Origin: Hymenopellis radicata
Taxonomy: Eukaryota > Basidiomycota > Agaricomycetes > Agaricales > Physalacriaceae
Direction: 5' to 3'
Assembly: GCA_015501595.1 (NCBI GenBank)
Contig: JADNRX010001050.1
Coordinates: 1 to 15,504, forward strand
DNA length: 15,504 bases
Below the pieces are notes generated by a model that was given only the letters and a program-made list of their open reading frames with translations, searched no databases and was not told the DNA's origin. Position 1 is the stretch's first letter; every line of letters starts with the position of its first letter. The position numbers were made by a program, and so were the translations under genes. Positions 1-10,437 of the stretch are shown in pieces.

Positions 1-480
1 AAGGTCGCCTCTGTTTCCCGTATTGTCCGGAATACGACTTGCCGCTGCGTTGGTTGGATCTCCGTCACCACTTGTTTTGAAATATTCCGGAGTGTCGAAA
101 ACACTAAGCCTAGACCTCTGCCTCGCTACCTTGGCTGGACAGGCGTGGCGACCTCGTTATCCGAAGAGCTGGAAGCAAAGACGTCGGCATTGGCCACCGT
201 AAGCCTGCGTCGCGGCTCAAAGTGACGTTATTGATCGTTGGATTCATCAGTTGACGAACAAGATAGACGAGGTATGTTGGATATGAATGGTTTACGTCGG
301 GGCGGCTGTGGAGTAGCTAGAGGATTAATCTGGGATTACAAGGTGGCGCGAGCTTTGGAATGCAAGTGAAAAGCCGCCGGTTTGTACTTATTTGTAAAAG
401 ACGAGCCGGCGGTTAATTTCACCAAACGAATGACCAAAATGTAAATAATGTATATTTAATATTATCCTCAGTCTGCACAA
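1..480. other. left-edge stretch with no assignable gene
   Basis: A frame is open from base 1 to a TGA at 223-225 on the plus strand (74 codons) and could be the end of a gene outside the window, but I recognise nothing in it and another frame also reads well for its first 25 codons. Bases 374-380 (CCGCCGG) and 406-412 (CCGGCGG) form a 7 bp inverted repeat around a 25-base loop. From about 425 the sequence turns AT-rich and ends in a pyrimidine-AG (about 461-471) that could be a 3' splice site for the gene that follows. Confidence 0.3.
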
Positions 481-3400
481 CACCTTGGCGCGAGGAGTCC
501 AACCAACTATCAGCCTTATGGGCGTCTTCATGACCTTGTACCGTGCCCCGGCGCTTCCCTTGACTGGGATGTCAGCTCCCTTTGGACTACCTACCCTTTT
601 CACTTCCACGATGCGGGTGCGCGTTCTCGCGTCGAGTACACTTTCATCAGTCTCGACCCACCCCGAATACGATCAACGCGATGCAAACAGAGGGTCTCTG
701 GTGACGGCGTTGGGCCGGTCTTGCGCTACACTATTCATTGATGTTGATATTGTAAAGACGCGTGCAACGCGCTCGCCGGACAACTTGCGTAACGAAGACC
801 TTAGCCGTGGTCAGCTCGAGAAATTGGAGACAACGAAGGCAGCTTTAAATGAAGAGAAACTGAAGGTGAGAAATGTCATTCCTGCTTTGTTATCGATAAT
901 TGATTTTAGAGTAGCACCAGAATCATAAACGCTCCGTTATACGCAAGCAAGCAGACTTGGACGACTACAATGCGATCTTCGATTTGCTTGCTCAAGAGAT
1001 GGTTCCCGGACTCTATAGGTTCTTCCCTCGGGCAAAGAAGGAGCAATGGGGCATTTCCAAGCTGCTCTGCATGCTCAAGAAGGCCCTTCGAGGCGAATAC
1101 ACTCCCCGAGGTTACACCCAATTCGATATCGACATGGCCACCCTCATGTATGAAATCGGCGGCGCCGCAGCTGTTCACGCCCTCCATAAATCTATATTTG
1201 CCGCCGACTCTCCAGTCTTGAGCATGTGTTGACGCCGTGCATCGACGGGGTCAGGATCACGGATGTTCTTGATAACGTTGAGGCCATGTATGGGCCCAAA
1301 AAGCAGAAGTGTGGGGCTATTCTGGCCGAAGATGACACGGACTCGCAGCGCTACGGATTTACGGCCTGTTTCGATGAACTTGCAACGGAGGGCAGGATCG
1401 ACTACATGGCGGATGAGGACAAGATGGCTGGTGTCTGTCTCGAGCATGTAGGCAACTTGACGGGACTTCATGTTGGCTCAGACCTTCGCGCTATTGAAGG
1501 GTGTGTGGACGCAGCGAAAGCCAGAAAGGTGCACGTTGCGCGAGAAACAACGGTTGGCGCTATTTCGCGTCATTCGCGAAAAGGTTACGCGGCAAAGCCG
1601 GTGTTCATGGGGCCAACGTGTAAGAAAGGAAACTACAAGAATGCCGTTCATATTCTGGGCACCGTTGTGGAAGCTTGGAAGAGATCGCCTTACGGAGAGA
1701 AGAAAAATGGACCGTTGTGGGATCTCGCTTCCGATGGTGATGCGACGCGCCGTGCCGCCATGTTCATAACATGCATGACCTTCGATATCGAGCCAAATAA
1801 TCCGCTCTATCCTCACGTTCACGATCTTCCAGGACTAAATCTCAAGGTTGGAAAGGATAACCTCACAATGGACTTCGATTACAAGCATCTCTTTAAAGTA
1901 CGTCGTTCTCCAGTTCTGGGATATACAAAACTAATGTCCAAATGTAGGTCTCTGTACTCTTATTTGCCAGGAAGAAGGCATGATGGTCAATGGCTTCTAC
2001 ATCAACAAAAGTATCGTTGCACGATGGCTTGAACGACTTCCGGACCATGATTGGTCAGAAGTCTCTATCGAGTCGCTGTTGGTGTGGTCGGAGAGGTCGA
2101 TCGATTCGCTCCTCAATCCAGATGATGCGCAAGATGTTCCGCGAGCCGTGGAACTACTTGCCGCAATCATCGAGTTGCAACGGCTCGAAAATCTCGAAAT
2201 GGATCCAACGGAGCTCAGCGAGTATAGGGCTCTGCGGCTCCTCGGTGAAACATTCAAAGCACTTTTAAAGCCTTTCATTACACCAACCCTTTCCCTCTCA
2301 GAGCAAATCGAGTCTCTTATTCTCTTTTCGCATTTAGCATGTGCGCTCTATTTGAAAAACGGCCCCTCTTTCCTGTCCAACCAGCTTTACGGCGATCTTC
2401 AGGCAATGGTCAAAAACGGCGTCTTGACTGTAGTAAAAGCTAAGCTCATTAGCTCCACACTCGAAGTCTTCGTTTGCCTTCTTGGCGACGATGTCCTAGA
2501 GCGACTGTTTGGGATTGGCCGTATGATCGGCGGTCACTCGCCCAACTGCACAATCGTCGAGCTTCGTCATCTACGAGCGTCACCCGGAGTGGCAAAGACG
2601 ACCTCGTCGCCTGAATTTGCTTCGGGCTCAACATGTGGATCATCTCACACCGGAGAGATGGAAGGGAGAGGTCACTGCTGGAAGTTGTGATCTCCAAGTA
2701 TGCTGGAGACGTGCCGTTGAGCGGGCGATAGCAATCCTAAAGCGCTACGGTGTTGATATGGGATGTTCATTCACAGAACTGTTTCGCCGACCGAAAACGG
2801 ATTTGCTCAGACCCTTCGGGTCGGGGGAAAGTATCCCGCCATTTCTACCGAGGTCGACCGTTCAATGGCTTATCTTACAGGCAAGACTACGGAACAGGCC
2901 CGCAGCGCTGAGATAGACTTGAGAGACCGTCAAGTGCTGCAGGTTGATTGGGATGCTATGATGGCTGCAGAAGAGGCCCAGCGTGCCGCCACCGCATCGG
3001 AATCGTATTCTGTTTACGTGCAGATTGGTAGTGGTACGCAGACGCGTCACAAGAAAAGCGTCATTCGTATTCTCTTCGACATGACTCCCGATAATCGAAG
3101 CAGTCATGAGCGGCTACAGCGCGTCCGCGGTTTTCCACCTAGTGGGCGCGCGCGCATCACGGACTCCAATATCTCAACTTCTCTTCTTCCTGGAACAACG
3201 GCCACACACTTCAATGCAGGCGGCATTTTTGCAACACTCCTCAGTTACGACAAGGTTCACATGAGCGTAGCTATCGTGAAATCCACTGATATCAAACGAA
3301 TCGCAACCGGGTCGATTCGCGCATCATCATGTCCGACAGTTCCCATTTCTGAACTCTCCTTACCAGAATCACCGTATACTGTCTCCGGGCAAGTGATGTC

Positions 3401-4561
3401 CTTGCTGCCACTGGATTTGACTGCGACGTGATGGGTTTGGGATGGTACTTTTGTCGCGTTTTCGACTGTTTCCTAGAAGAATGAGAAGGATCCTTCGGCC
3501 CAACAGCGTGTAAAGAACATGCACGTTACCATCACGGGCGCACTTGTACGTGTTGTTGGGGCAAACGCGATTAATCTCAGCATTGATGATATCGACACGG
3601 ATTGTGTCACGTTCCCTTCTGACCTAGAAGCGACGTGGAGTTCTACAAATGCGCGGATAAAGGAGACATGGGAACAGCTTGCGGCTCGATTGCTTGCTGA
3701 TGCGACACTTCATAAGAAGTTCTTGTCGTTTACTGGTGTAGTGGCGGGCAATTTTCCTTATTCTGCTTTGCCCGTGCCAGGTATGCTACTCATTCGGTAT
3801 TGTTGCGCATACTAACAGATTGGTAGACTTAGGCTTTGAGGGGTTTTCGTGGCGTGCACCAATTGCTAATACACCGATAGCCCTTTCGATATTGAGTGCG
3901 CAGAAATGTCGTCTGTGTGGCGCCGACGTCAAAGAAACTGACCGACAAATTCATATGGGTCAGCATATAGTCCGTGCAATGTGTGGGGCTCCTGAACCAG
4001 TTAAAATCATGAATCCAGTGTGTCTCGTCATTTTCTTTAGCTGTCTTGCTATCCGACTTGTCTAACTTCTAGTCTAGGTTGCTATTCGATATCCGTGCGG
4101 CTTTTGTGGCGCAGCTATGACAGACACGACCTGCTGCATTTCTATCAAGAGTGGAAAGGCGAACTCAAACTGTCCATACGCGTATTCTTTTCAGATAGCC
4201 GCGGCTTCGCAGTTTAGGGACAGCAGACCGGGCACAAATGTTCCAATCGCGTGCAACCTTGGCTGCAAAGAGATTCACTGGAAGTTCAACTACCCTGTGC
4301 ACTTACAAGAGAAGCATCCTTCATGGGCAACACAGCTTCCAGCTGATTACATCGACAAACATCTTAGGATGTCGCGTGAGGAGGAAACCATGGCCCTCGG
4401 AAAATCTCTACAACCAGCCGTTGACTCCTACAATCATATACCATGACTCTTCATCTACGGTATGCGGTGGAAAGCGTGGTTCATCGCCTCCAAGCACACC
4501 TCGTCGACGGAAGGGACACCGTCGCACTGGAAAGGAAAATCAGCATCCGGTGGCAAGTTGA
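481..4561 (+). pseudogene. decayed copy of a large Agaricomycete zinc-finger protein family, function unknown
   Basis: I recognise the overall sequence as a highly repeated, uncharacterised protein family of Agaricomycetes (from memory, no search). The first recognisable part is read in frame 1 from 481 (segment SLDWDVSSLWTTYPF), then frame 2 (750-865), intron 866-920, and the conserved middle (ALRGEYTPRGYTQFDID). Further introns fit at 1902-1947, 3781-3826 and 4018-4077. Two zinc-binding regions close the protein: a C-x2-C-x11-H-x3-H finger at 3907-3966, and a Cys-rich block from 4096 with a C-x3-C and two spaced His. The basic C-terminus contains GKENQ. Lesions: frame changes near 740, 1205-1215, 2560-2570 (with probable loss of about 13 residues), 2820-2828 (in a G run) and 4440; in-frame TGA at 3429 and TAG at 3474. 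The frame at 1902 is kept only if the donor is at 1902 rather than 1898. No catalytic motif is visible. Probably element-encoded or element-associated. Confidence 0.8.
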
Positions 4562-4829
4562 GGTGACAAACTTGCATATATACATATTGTATCTCATAAT
4601 GTAGATTTATTTTGCTCTATTCGTTCTATATAACATTGACAAAGACCATGGTCTTGTAAGCGGCGACTTCGACGCGTCAGCAGAGAGAGACAGGAAAAGC
4701 AGTACTCAAAATGGCAGGACCCTCGCCATGAGGCAGATCGGCATCTCCGGCACGCCATGGAAACGAGCCGCTCTGCATCTTTGGCTCTTTCCCCCCTTGG
4801 ATTCTGAACCCCAGCCCGACAACTTCACC
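4562..4829. promoter_or_regulatory. intergenic spacer and likely promoter of the finger-protein gene
   Basis: AT-rich stretch between the end of the decayed zinc-finger gene and the next ATG. A TATA-like CTATATAACA lies at 4626-4635, about 200 bases before the start codon, and a perfect 14 bp palindrome AAGACCATGGTCTT at 4642-4655 lies just after it. Both are seen directly; a promoter role is inferred only from position. Confidence 0.3.
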
Positions 4830-5872
4830 ATGACTGACGGACCCGACGTTCAACAACTGCGCGCCATAGATTTGACCGACGATCCTGGTTATCAGACGTG
4901 GCCACATCAAATGAGATACGAGGTACGTGTCTCCTTCTTTTCCCCGCCAGAACGGACTGACCCACCCCGACTTTAGGAAGTAAAAAATCGCATTGGAGAG
5001 GTGTCCGCCCGTACTGTCTTTTCCAAGATGAAAGCAATGGACAAGGCTGGCACCGAGTGGAGGTCTAAGGCCATCTGCGTGGTGCGTACATCTATCCTAT
5101 TACAGACAGTTACCAAGTTGGCATAGAAATGTAAAAATCCCGAGTTCAAGTGTGATTACACCTTGGTCTGTTCATGCCAATCTGTAATGCATCGTGTATG
5201 TAAACTGTTCCTCTTCCTCGATATCCTATCACTCAAAGAGTTTCAGTCTTGTCTGAAGAACGAACGCCCTTTTAGAGACTGTAAAGTCAGTTTTCCTTAC
5301 AAGAAACCTGGCTTAAACTCTATCTAGGTATGACCTGTCTTCACCCAGGAATTCGTCGGTTGGTTCACATCAACTGGGTGACCGCGGACCTCATCAAGAA
5401 AGCTGTCGCCAAAAAAATACGCAATAAGCGTTTCCTGAAGAAAACGTTCAGTCCTGAAAAGCAGCAGGCTTACATGGAGCTTGCTACCTCCAAGCATGGA
5501 CACCGTGTCGATAGACGGCCAGAGCTACCGCAGCGTAAGCGGCCTGACCCTGCCTGGTTTGCGGCAAGACCAATTGCCAGGATGACAGCAAGACCGATTG
5601 CAAGGATGACAGCTTCTCATCCTTCTCACCGCTCACCGTCTCCTCGTCGTCCTCCCTCGCCTCCTAACTGCAGCTATTCATCGGAGGAGGAGGACGCCGG
5701 TGACTCGGACTCATCCGCAGACATGTATGTTGATGAAGTGAGCAAGGACAGCGATCATGAAGTCAAGCCTCGGAGGGTGCGAGGACTGCAGGGAAAGCCG
5801 GTGGACCAACGTATATATGCCAATCGCTGGGGCCATCATTCCGTTACAGGTGAACGCCTGGCTCATGGCTAA
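4830..5872 (+). CDS. intact five-exon gene for a PHD/RING-like C4HC3 finger protein, 281 aa
   Basis: Exons 4830-4922, 4977-5081, 5127-5195, 5247-5280 and 5328-5872 (stop included); all introns are GT-AG, 45-54 nt, with phases 0, 0, 0 and 1. Splicing assembles a cysteine cluster that no single frame shows: C65-x2-C68, C75, C81-x-C83-x4-H88-x2-C91-x9-C101-x2-C104. That order resembles C4HC3 fingers (PHD or RING-variant), although the C-x-C and the short last loop are not classic. A basic stretch follows (about 120-145, KKAVAKKIRNKR), then a duplicated ARPIARMT octapeptide (180-195), a Ser/Pro/Arg stretch and an acidic Ser/Glu/Asp run. This composition suggests a nuclear chromatin- or nucleic acid-associated protein; that is inference. 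Start chosen as the ATG that opens an uninterrupted spliced frame. It is undamaged although both neighbours are decayed, so it may be recent, under selection, or part of an active element. I do not know the family by name. Confidence 0.72.
5564..5611 (+). repeat. 24 bp tandem duplication inside the finger-protein gene
   Basis: Two adjacent 24-base units (5564-5587 and 5588-5611) differ at two positions and each encode ARPIARMT. They keep the frame and sit in the low-complexity linker between the basic region and the Ser/Pro/Arg stretch. Confidence 0.85.
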
Positions 5873-6000
5873 TAACACCCTCGGCTCGGCTGGATAATTT
5901 GGAGGAGGGTGGATGAAGGAGACCTTGAGGGGTTGGGGAGATTACTGTTGTCATTGATGATTCGAGTTTGAGAGGTGATGGCGTCCCGTTTGCTTGTCAT

Positions 6001-6495
6001 ATGTCGTTGTATTTTCAAGTCCGAGAAATCTCCCCAGCTTTACCTCCCTCCTGCGTGCTTGTCTCGTTGTGCCTCCTCTTCAATGCCGGCCGTCGTACCG
6101 TTCAGAGTACTCACTTGACTGCTGGTTCGCAGGTTTATCTCGCGCATTGTAGCGATGATTGGAAATTGCTTGGACTACGTCCATCCGGTGTTCCCCCTCT
6201 CGACTCTCGAGTGGAATTGCTTTATGCGCATGCATGTCTTCAAATGGATTTTCGCCATCTATGTTTGATTCTGTTTCCCGTTATCCACGCATCTGCCGGT
6301 GAGTTAACGGCCGCATTAGGGTCGGTTGGGCTTCGATTTGTTGATGCTTACAGTCGTGGTTTGACTGGACCCGAGGCGGCATGGGCTTCTAGGAAGTACA
6401 GGGGACATCGTACGCTCCCTGACTCTATTTTTCGTGACTTGATGGCGGAAAGCAGCTGCTTGATTGCTAAATACACCATAGATCTTAGGAACTGA
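6001..6495 (+). CDS. open frame of unknown function, possibly N-terminal part of the reverse transcriptase gene
   Basis: A 164-codon frame runs from ATG 6001 to TGA 6493; the frame is also open upstream to about 5968. The product has a hydrophobic N-terminal third and a more ordinary second half ending in the segment IAKYTIDLRN. I recognise no domain. Its strand, its position 70 bases before the reverse transcriptase reading and a likely intron end (branch CTAAT near 6549, acceptor TAG at 6561-6563) fit it being the upstream exon of that gene, broken by the stop. It could also be a chance frame or a separate remnant. Confidence 0.35.
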   Translation: MSLYFQVREISPALPPSCVLVSLCLLFNAGRRTVQSTHLTAGSQVYLAHCSDDWKLLGLRPSGVPPLDSRVELLYAHACLQMDFRHLCLILFPVIHASAGELTAALGSVGLRFVDAYSRGLTGPEAAWASRKYRGHRTLPDSIFRDLMAESSCLIAKYTIDLRN

Positions 6496-6563
6496 CTCGG
6501 AACTTAACCAAACTTTGTCTATACATTATTCATATATCTACACACAATCTAATCGAAACGTAG

Positions 6564-8698
6564 GTCTTAATGAACCCGCCCGATTCCTTTCGGGCTGGCT
6601 TTGACATCGACGCGTTGGAAGCAACAGAGTCGCGTGCTCAAGCGATTCCTTACCCATCACCACCATCAACGTTTCATACCTTAACGACCTATTGACGCTG
6701 ACCGACATTACCGATGGGAAAGCAATTTTACTTAAACACCCACACGGTGATGCCCGCGACTTCGACTCTGTCTCTTACGCTCGCGTAATCGCTATGTCCA
6801 ATGAATCCCTTCTTGCCCTCCTGAACGAATGTCTTTCACGTTGCGACGTGCCTACCACATGGCTGTTAACATTTATCGCAGGCATTCCAAAGACAGGACC
6901 AAAACGCGACCTCCATGATCCAAAGGAATACCGTGGAATTGGTTTGCAGAGCTGCCTGCTCCGTTTCGCGTCGATCGTATTCAACGCAAAGCTGACACGC
7001 GCAGTTGACGAAGCCAATATCCTGCCACCGTCGCAAAACGGCTTTCATCCGACATACCGTACGAATAATAACATCTTCATCCTCCGCACACTTATCAAAC
7101 AGGCTCGCGCTCACGGGAAGACGCTGTACGTCGCGTTCGTGGACATCTCAAATGCTTTCGCGTCAATGAACCATGCATCTCTTTGGTTGAAGCTCGCTGA
7201 TGCCGTTTGACCGGGCGATACTTTGATTGGGTGCGCATGCTCTACGCAAAGATGACTTATGTTGTAAAGGCTGGCGGGTACATTTCCGAGGATTTCAAGT
7301 CGTTGTGTGGTGTTCTTATGGGCGATCCGGCTTCACCTACGCTTTGGAATATCTATCCACGCTTTCCTTGCCGCCTCATCCCGACGACGCATGTTTGCGC
7401 GGAAATCATGTAACCCACCTCGAGCACGCCGACGATCTCATTGTCCTGTCCCAGTCACGCGTCGGGCTGCAGACACATCTCGACTCTGTGTCCATCTGGT
7501 GCCGGGCAAATTATTTGGAGCTCAGCCCAGGCAAGTCATCAATCATGGTCTTCGGGCCTTCGACAAGACTATGCCCCACTTTTCCTTCGATGGTGTTCCC
7601 ATCCCCTTCAAGCGCGAAGAAGTTTATGTCGGCATCACATTCAACGCCACAGAACGGAACGTCTTCGCGAAGCATTATAAGAACAAGGCACATGTCGCAC
7701 AGTCCTGTGGTTTCGGAGGTCTCTTCGCCCTTGAACTTCACGTCGGACGTGGAAACATCCCACCAGGAACAGCCGTACAACTGTACACCACTTTGGTCGA
7801 TTGCCACCTTATCCATGGTGCGGACATATCGCCAGATGTTGACGACGCCGCACTCTCGCTTTTGGAGGCCATTCAGGTGTCAACCCTGCGCCGGATTCTA
7901 GGTCTGGGAACGCGGTCAGCCTGTTCTGTTCACAGAGTTGGGACTCCAGCCATTGCGGTGCCGGCGTCTTGTTCTTTGCTTATCATACTTGAAATACCTC
8001 GTCACGCCCATCTCGCGCTCCAGGTGTCCGAAGACTTGTACAACGAGCATTGCAGTTCGTGGTTCGGCGATCTCGATCGCGTCATTACATCGTTCGCAAC
8101 CTCATCACACCCAGTACGAGCTCTACCACTCCTCGAAACCATGACACCGAACTCCATCGACTACCTCATACGCACAATAAAAGCGTCACAGGCCGACACT
8201 CTTGACAAGAAAATTGCTGGATCAGTGTCTCTATATCTGCTCCATGGAAGGCTCGAGCCACAGGAAGACGTGCCATCAGTGCATATCACAACCATACTTC
8301 GACATCCTCTACGACGCGTACAGATCGCAAAACACCGTTACGCACTCACGAAGTTGCTACTAGATCAACATGCCCTCCATGGCGTTCACTCCGACAATTC
8401 ACATGCGCCATTGGCCTTGCAACAATGTCGAATGTGCCATGCTCACCTCGAGACACCAGAGCACATGCTGCTGCAGTGTACTGCAGATCAAGACACCGTC
8501 ACCATCCGCCAAGAGTTCATGGACCGCCTCGCTACGCTCGGGCGGCCCCGTTTTTGCCCATCAAGATTTACAGACGGCGCCGCGCTCTATTGGTTGAGGT
8601 CTTTGATTTTCTCATGGGATAGTATTCAAATCGTACTTACTACTACTGCGCGTTTGACACGCATAACCGAATGTCCGAGCGCCCGATTTGGGCAATGA
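6564..8698 (+). pseudogene. decayed non-LTR (LINE-type) reverse transcriptase
   Basis: Read across frames, the product has the reverse transcriptase blocks in order: fingers/RT2 region (CDVPTTWLLTFIAGIPKTG, then KEYRGIGLQSCLL), PPSQNGF, motif A with Asp at 7142-7144 (AFVDISNAF), motif B (GVLMGDPASPTLWN), motif C as HADD at 7425-7436, and the later KSSIMVFG and YVGITF blocks. The C-terminus has YLLHGRLEP and a C-x2-C-x8-H-x4-C knuckle at 8426-8478, as in many LINEs. The family is one I recall as common in Agaricomycetes. Frame changes lie near 6670, 7205, 7352, 7558, 7925 and 8005, so no full-length protein can be made. Motif C has His where most LINEs have Tyr or Phe. No endonuclease domain is visible, and I see no poly-A tail or target-site duplication. 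Confidence 0.88.
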
Positions 8699-8810
8699 CC
8701 GTCACAGAGATGTCACGTCATGTGGGGCCCTACCTTAGTGTGGCGTGGGCAAATGTCCTGTCTGACTCTTACCCTCTTTGTCCTTTACTACACGTTGGCA
8801 ACGAAGATCC

Positions 8811-10437
8811 ATGTCTTGCAGCACCCTTCGTGATTATGCTCAGGCATTGCCTTCCGACTTTTATCAAGATCCGGATCTGCAGGACGATTTAGAAGAAGAG
8901 AGTGAGGTCTGCACTGACTGGGACTCCTCTTGCCACACAGGGGTCTTAAGGGCGGATGGGAAGGCCAATATCCTGGCTGCAGCTTCAAAAGTTCGCCAAC
9001 AACAGACTGATGCAACATACAACTGGTGGGTCAACCGAGTTTTTCAAGAGTCTGGTATTTAATTCCTTTGCAGCTTGATGGTACTCTTTAACGACTTCTG
9101 CATTGAGGAGAAATGGATCCCTGCAGGTTCTAACATCTTCACCATGAAAAACCTATCTCGGGAAGTGGATTATTGGATTGTAGGATGGATCATGAAGGCG
9201 TTTGTCTGTTCCCTGTCTTCTGTCCCCCTGAGTCTTACGAATTCGTGCTGAAGTTGTGATGATGTCGACATGTACGGAAAGCCTCGAACAGATGCGGCAT
9301 GTTCTTGGTCGCAAGCCTCTAAAATGCGATCAGCTATGACCAAAGGGTTTGGCGTAGATTGTGGGCGTGGCTCCGTCCGATGGAATAGCGCTACTGGCGA
9401 AGGAAATCCTTCTTTGTCTTTGCTGATTGCTTCATATTGCCGTGGACTTCACCGCCGAAAGGTTGGTTATTTGAGCCTAGGCCTATTCCTATTTTGATGA
9501 TACCTCTCAGGTGCAACTTCATGGGGAAACCCCAACCAGTGCGAGAGCTGTTACAGAGGTAAAAGGATTATGATTCCTCTCAGCTCGGCTTTTACTCAAC
9601 CCGAACACATAGACCACGATGAGAGAATTGTTCCTGCACAATGTGCAAGCAATGAGGTCTCCACCTGAAGACGACTGGTGTGGGCCGCTCCTAAGGATGT
9701 GCCTTCAAGCTATATACTCCCTATCCTTTGTTTGTCTTCTACGAGTGGATGAAGTTCTCAAAATCCAGGCTCACGAAATATCCTTCAATGAGGAATCTGA
9801 TGGAAGTACCACACTGGAGCTCTTCCTCTCCTTTCGTAAAACTCATCAGTATGGAGGTCCGTAGTAGTCCCCAACGGAGGACAGCTTCCGAAGTTACTGA
9901 CCTGTTTCAGATATCAAGCCCTTCATCATCCGTATGTTTCCGGAACACATGGCTCATCTCTGCCCTGTACGTGCGGTTGCCAAGTGGATCTCTCATTCAC
10001 AGATCAAGACCGGTTTCATTTTTCGTAAAATGAACAAGAATCATCTTCCCATAATCCTGAAGCAGTCGCCTTTGGTACTCATTTTCTCCAAGTTTGAAAC
10101 CTCTTCACTGATAGCATATATCTATCAGACGGCCGAAAAGTTCTTAGAATATTTCCGGAACAATCTCGTCGACATCCAGAATGACTGTTTACACTCCTAC
10201 GGAACGCATTCTTTTCGCCGAGGAGGATGTCAATGGCTATCTGTCGAGCTACGGTGGCCCTTGCGTCAAATATGCGAATATGGAGGCTGGTCAACGGACT
10301 TCTCCCACTTAACTATTGTGAAATATCTGATTTCTTGGAACGATAATCCGACCATGTCGCGGAAAGATTTCTTCAATTTCAACCGTAAACCAGCCCTCCG
10401 GTGTTACTCTTGTAATCGTTGTTGCCACTGTGCTTAA
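8811..10437 (+). CDS. Crypton-like tyrosine recombinase with complete catalytic set, N-terminal part damaged
   Basis: Product would cut and rejoin DNA through a 3'-phosphotyrosine link. The catalytic set is readable: Arg 9742-9744 (CLLRVDEVLKIQ), Lys 9838-9840 (FRKTHQYG), His and Arg 10207-10218 (HSFRRGGCQW), Trp 10288-10290 (GGWST) and Tyr 10324-10326 (VKYLISW). Exons in the good part: about 9258-9461, 9511-9558, 9613-9856, 9911-10074 and 10129-10437, with GT-AG introns of 49-54 nt. Upstream, YNWW (near 9018) and the segment LFNDFCIEEKWIPAG fit the N-terminal core-binding region of this family, but an in-frame TAA at 9060 and a poor join near 9208-9258 suggest decay there. ATG 8811 is the first in frame; the real start is unsure. 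The C-terminus ends in a Cys-rich CYSCNRCCHCA. I recall this recombinase family as abundant in Agaricomycetes. It is either a pseudogene or needs an unusual splice to bypass 9060. Confidence 0.82.

Noticed and set aside
485..749. Single 147-codon frame beginning at 485
   Set aside because: Its first 85 codons are a shadow: frame 1 over the same bases gives the family-like reading. Only the part after about 750 is used.
3429..3476. Repeat-induced point mutation as the cause of the TGA and TAG stops
   Set aside because: Both fit C-to-T change in CGA or CAG, but without an intact paralogue the direction and context bias cannot be shown, and most lesions are indels.
8699..8810. LINE 3' end with poly-A and target-site duplication
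   Set aside because: I looked after the reverse transcriptase stop and found no A-run, simple-repeat tail or matching duplication.
9047..9073. Intron removing the TAA at 9060
   Set aside because: The only close donor gives about 20 bases, too short. The GTGGGT donor at 9026 would remove the conserved YNWW tryptophans, so a lesion is more likely.
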